DNA of 6,164 nucleotides. It comes from Bacteroidaceae bacterium (GTDB taxonomy: Bacteria; Bacteroidota; Bacteroidia; Bacteroidales; Bacteroidaceae). The position numbers were made by a program, and so were the translations under genes. The notes below the pieces were generated by a model. That model searched no databases. It was given only the letters and a program-made list of their open reading frames with translations, and was not told the origin of the DNA. Shown piece after piece: positions 5,084 to 6,164 of this stretch. The DNA is taken from contig JAFNWA010000217.1 of assembly GCA_017383665.1 (NCBI GenBank), forward strand, positions 1-6,164, written 5' to 3'. Position 1 is the stretch's first letter. Every line of letters starts with the position of its first letter.

Positions 5084-5495
5084 AGAAAGCGTTCATCTCT
5101 TCGTCGAAACCTTCAAGAAGGTCGGCGTTGAGAATGAGTGTATCGTCGTCAATTATAAGCAGATCTACGATTGATTGGTCCTCTTCGTCGGTGAGTACAA
5201 AAGAGTAGGGCTTGGCAATGTTCAGGTTTTCGAACATTCCCTGTTGTTGCATCTTGTTGAGTTCGCTCTGCAACTCCTTCTCAATGACAGCGTCATCGTG
5301 TTCCTCCTCCCATTCTTTAATATGTACGCGCGCGAGGGTCTTGTCATCATCATCAAGGATGGTGAGTTCTCCATTCTCTCTGTTTACCTTCATGTGAAAA
5401 TCGGTAACAGCACTCTCTTCTGCAGTGATGTAATTGCTTGCCATTTTCTTGATGGCATCCTGCAGCATCTCTTGTGTTTCTCTGCTTAATGACAT
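5061..5495 (-). CDS. Acidic protein of unknown function, downstream of secA
   Basis: A 144-residue soluble protein (MSLSRETQEMLQ...) that I do not assign to a characterised family; no signal peptide, membrane segment or catalytic motif is visible. It is strongly acidic (LDDDDKTLA, EWEEEHDDAVIEKE, TDEEDQS, IIDDDTLIL, and the tail LLEGFDEEMNAFLKKLLEE). It appears to alternate an N-terminal helix (about 4-22), a beta-rich part with NGELTILDDDD, a central helix (IEKELQSELNKMQQQG), beta-strands (YSFVLTDEEDQSIVDLLIIDDDTLIL) and a C-terminal helix. The frame stays open to 5531, but that start would lie inside secA and would read secA codons out of frame. The ATG at 5495, 14 nt after the secA stop, gives a clean start and is preferred. 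Close spacing implies cotranscription with secA. A link to secretion is suggested only by position; I recall similar proteins in Bacteroidales but cannot confirm this here. Confidence 0.83.
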   Translation of the reverse strand: MSLSRETQEMLQDAIKKMASNYITAEESAVTDFHMKVNRENGELTILDDDDKTLARVHIKEWEEEHDDAVIEKELQSELNKMQQQGMFENLNIAKPYSFVLTDEEDQSIVDLLIIDDDTLILNADLLEGFDEEMNAFLKKLLEE

Positions 5496-5509
5496 GTCGT
5501 TATGTTTTA

Positions 5510-6164
5510 TTAAATGTTTTTGCCGTGGCAATTCTTGAACTTCTTACCGCTACCACAAGGACAAGGGTCATTGCGTCCCACAGTCTTTTCAACTCTCAAA
5601 GGTTCGCGTTTTGCATTTTCGCGTGTATCCTGCTGTGCTGCAGCCTGTTGGTTGCGGTCGTTGAGGTCAACCTTTGTCTCGCTGTACTTCTGCTGTGGTC
5701 TGTTGCGGCTTGGGTCTGGAGCAACCTTTACATTGGTCTGCTCTTTCTCCTGTACCGGAATCTGTCCTCGCATGAGTATTGAAACTGTCTGGTCGTTGAT
5801 TTTGCTAACCATCTTGTCAAATAGTGTGACAGACTCGAGCTTGAAAATCAACAGAGGATCTTTCTGCTCGTAGCTTGCATTCTGAACCGAGTGCTTCAAA
5901 TCGTCAAGGTCACGCAGGTTCTCTTTCCAAGCATTGTCAATGGTGTGGAGCAGTATTGATTTCTCAAAGCATTTGATAACCTCCTTGCCCTGTGACTCGT
6001 ATGCAGCCTTGACATTTACAGGAATCTGATATATATGACGACCGTCTGTTACCGGAACATAAATGTTCTTATCGTGCATTTCCGGGTGCTCCTTATATAC
6101 GAAGTTTATGAAAGGCAAAGCGATTTCGGCCATGCGCTCAGTGCGCTGTTTGAAGCTTGCCATA
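5510..6164 (-). CDS. secA: Preprotein translocase ATPase SecA, C-terminal part (cut by right window edge)
   Basis: Motor ATPase that drives unfolded preproteins through SecYEG. Only about 218 C-terminal residues are in the window; the ATPase motors, which bind ATP, lie to the right. The visible part includes the end of the helical scaffold/wing: ILLHTIDNAWKENLRDLDDL is the counterpart of E. coli SecA 'LQTLDSLWKEHLAAMDYL', followed by QNASYEQKDPLLIFKLESVTLF. Next comes a Gln/Asn-rich, poorly conserved linker, then the SEC-C zinc motif CPCGSGKKFKNCH (C-x-C-x8-C-H), six residues before the end. An intact zinc motif implies a functional SecB/ribosome-contact tail. The ATG at 6163 is an internal methionine and not the gene start; the frame runs on to the window edge. 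The stop at 5510 is followed by the acidic-protein gene 14 nt later. Confidence 0.97.
   Translation of the reverse strand, partial: MASFKQRTERMAEIALPFINFVYKEHPEMHDKNIYVPVTDGRHIYQIPVNVKAAYESQGKEVIKCFEKSILLHTIDNAWKENLRDLDDLKHSVQNASYEQKDPLLIFKLESVTLFDKMVSKINDQTVSILMRGQIPVQEKEQTNVKVAPDPSRNRPQQKYSETKVDLNDRNQQAAAQQDTRENAKREPLRVEKTVGRNDPCPCGSGKKFKNCHGKNI

Noticed and set aside
5496..5531. Twelve-residue N-terminal extension of the acidic protein (MPRQKHLIKHND)
   Set aside because: It would read the last secA codons out of frame, while the ATG at 5495 starts cleanly after the secA stop.
6161..6163. ATG at 6163 as a gene start
   Set aside because: It is an internal methionine of SecA; the frame continues past the window edge and the visible part is only the C-terminal quarter of the family length.

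Overview
The window looks like a piece of a Bacteroidales chromosome (Bacteroides/Prevotella-like). Three things point there. The two promoters that can be read have the Bacteroidetes form TTTG-N20-TAnnTTTG. Start codons lack clear Shine-Dalgarno sequences and sit behind A/T-rich leaders. The SecA C-terminus has a QNASYEQKDPLL stretch that I recall as typical of that phylum. I cannot assign genus or species. Every credible gene is on the minus strand, so transcription runs from right to left.

Layout in transcription order. (1) 6164-5510: the C-terminal part of secA, cut by the window edge. It is followed after 14 nt by a small acidic protein of unknown function (5495-5061), probably in the same transcript. 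(2) 5060-4594: a 467-nt intergenic region. It holds an array of three related palindromic units (5046-4848), a strong minus-strand intrinsic terminator (4848-4809), about 100 nt with nothing recognisable, and then a promoter with a small palindrome in its spacer. (3) 4593-3726: a two-gene unit of a six-helix membrane protein and a 94-residue winged-helix regulator 4 nt downstream, closed by an intrinsic terminator (3703-3666). (4) 3599-1: a tripartite drug/metal efflux operon. It starts with a promoter embedded in a 40-bp palindrome, then a TetR repressor, a TolC-type outer-membrane factor, a lipoprotein membrane-fusion adaptor, and the N-terminal 162 residues of an RND inner-membrane pump that leaves the window on the left.

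How the genes work together. The efflux genes encode all three layers of a proton-driven pump running from inner membrane to outside. The repressor is the first gene of the same transcript. Its probable operator covers the -33 box and touches the -7 box, so autorepression relieved by a ligand is the natural model. The membrane-protein/winged-helix pair has the same kind of logic (small regulator, own promoter, small palindrome between the promoter boxes), but its function is unknown.

I see no mobile-element gene, CRISPR array, tRNA or rRNA. Most of the window is ordinary core and efflux content. The least explained parts are the intergenic palindromic array, the membrane-protein/winged-helix pair and the acidic protein after secA.
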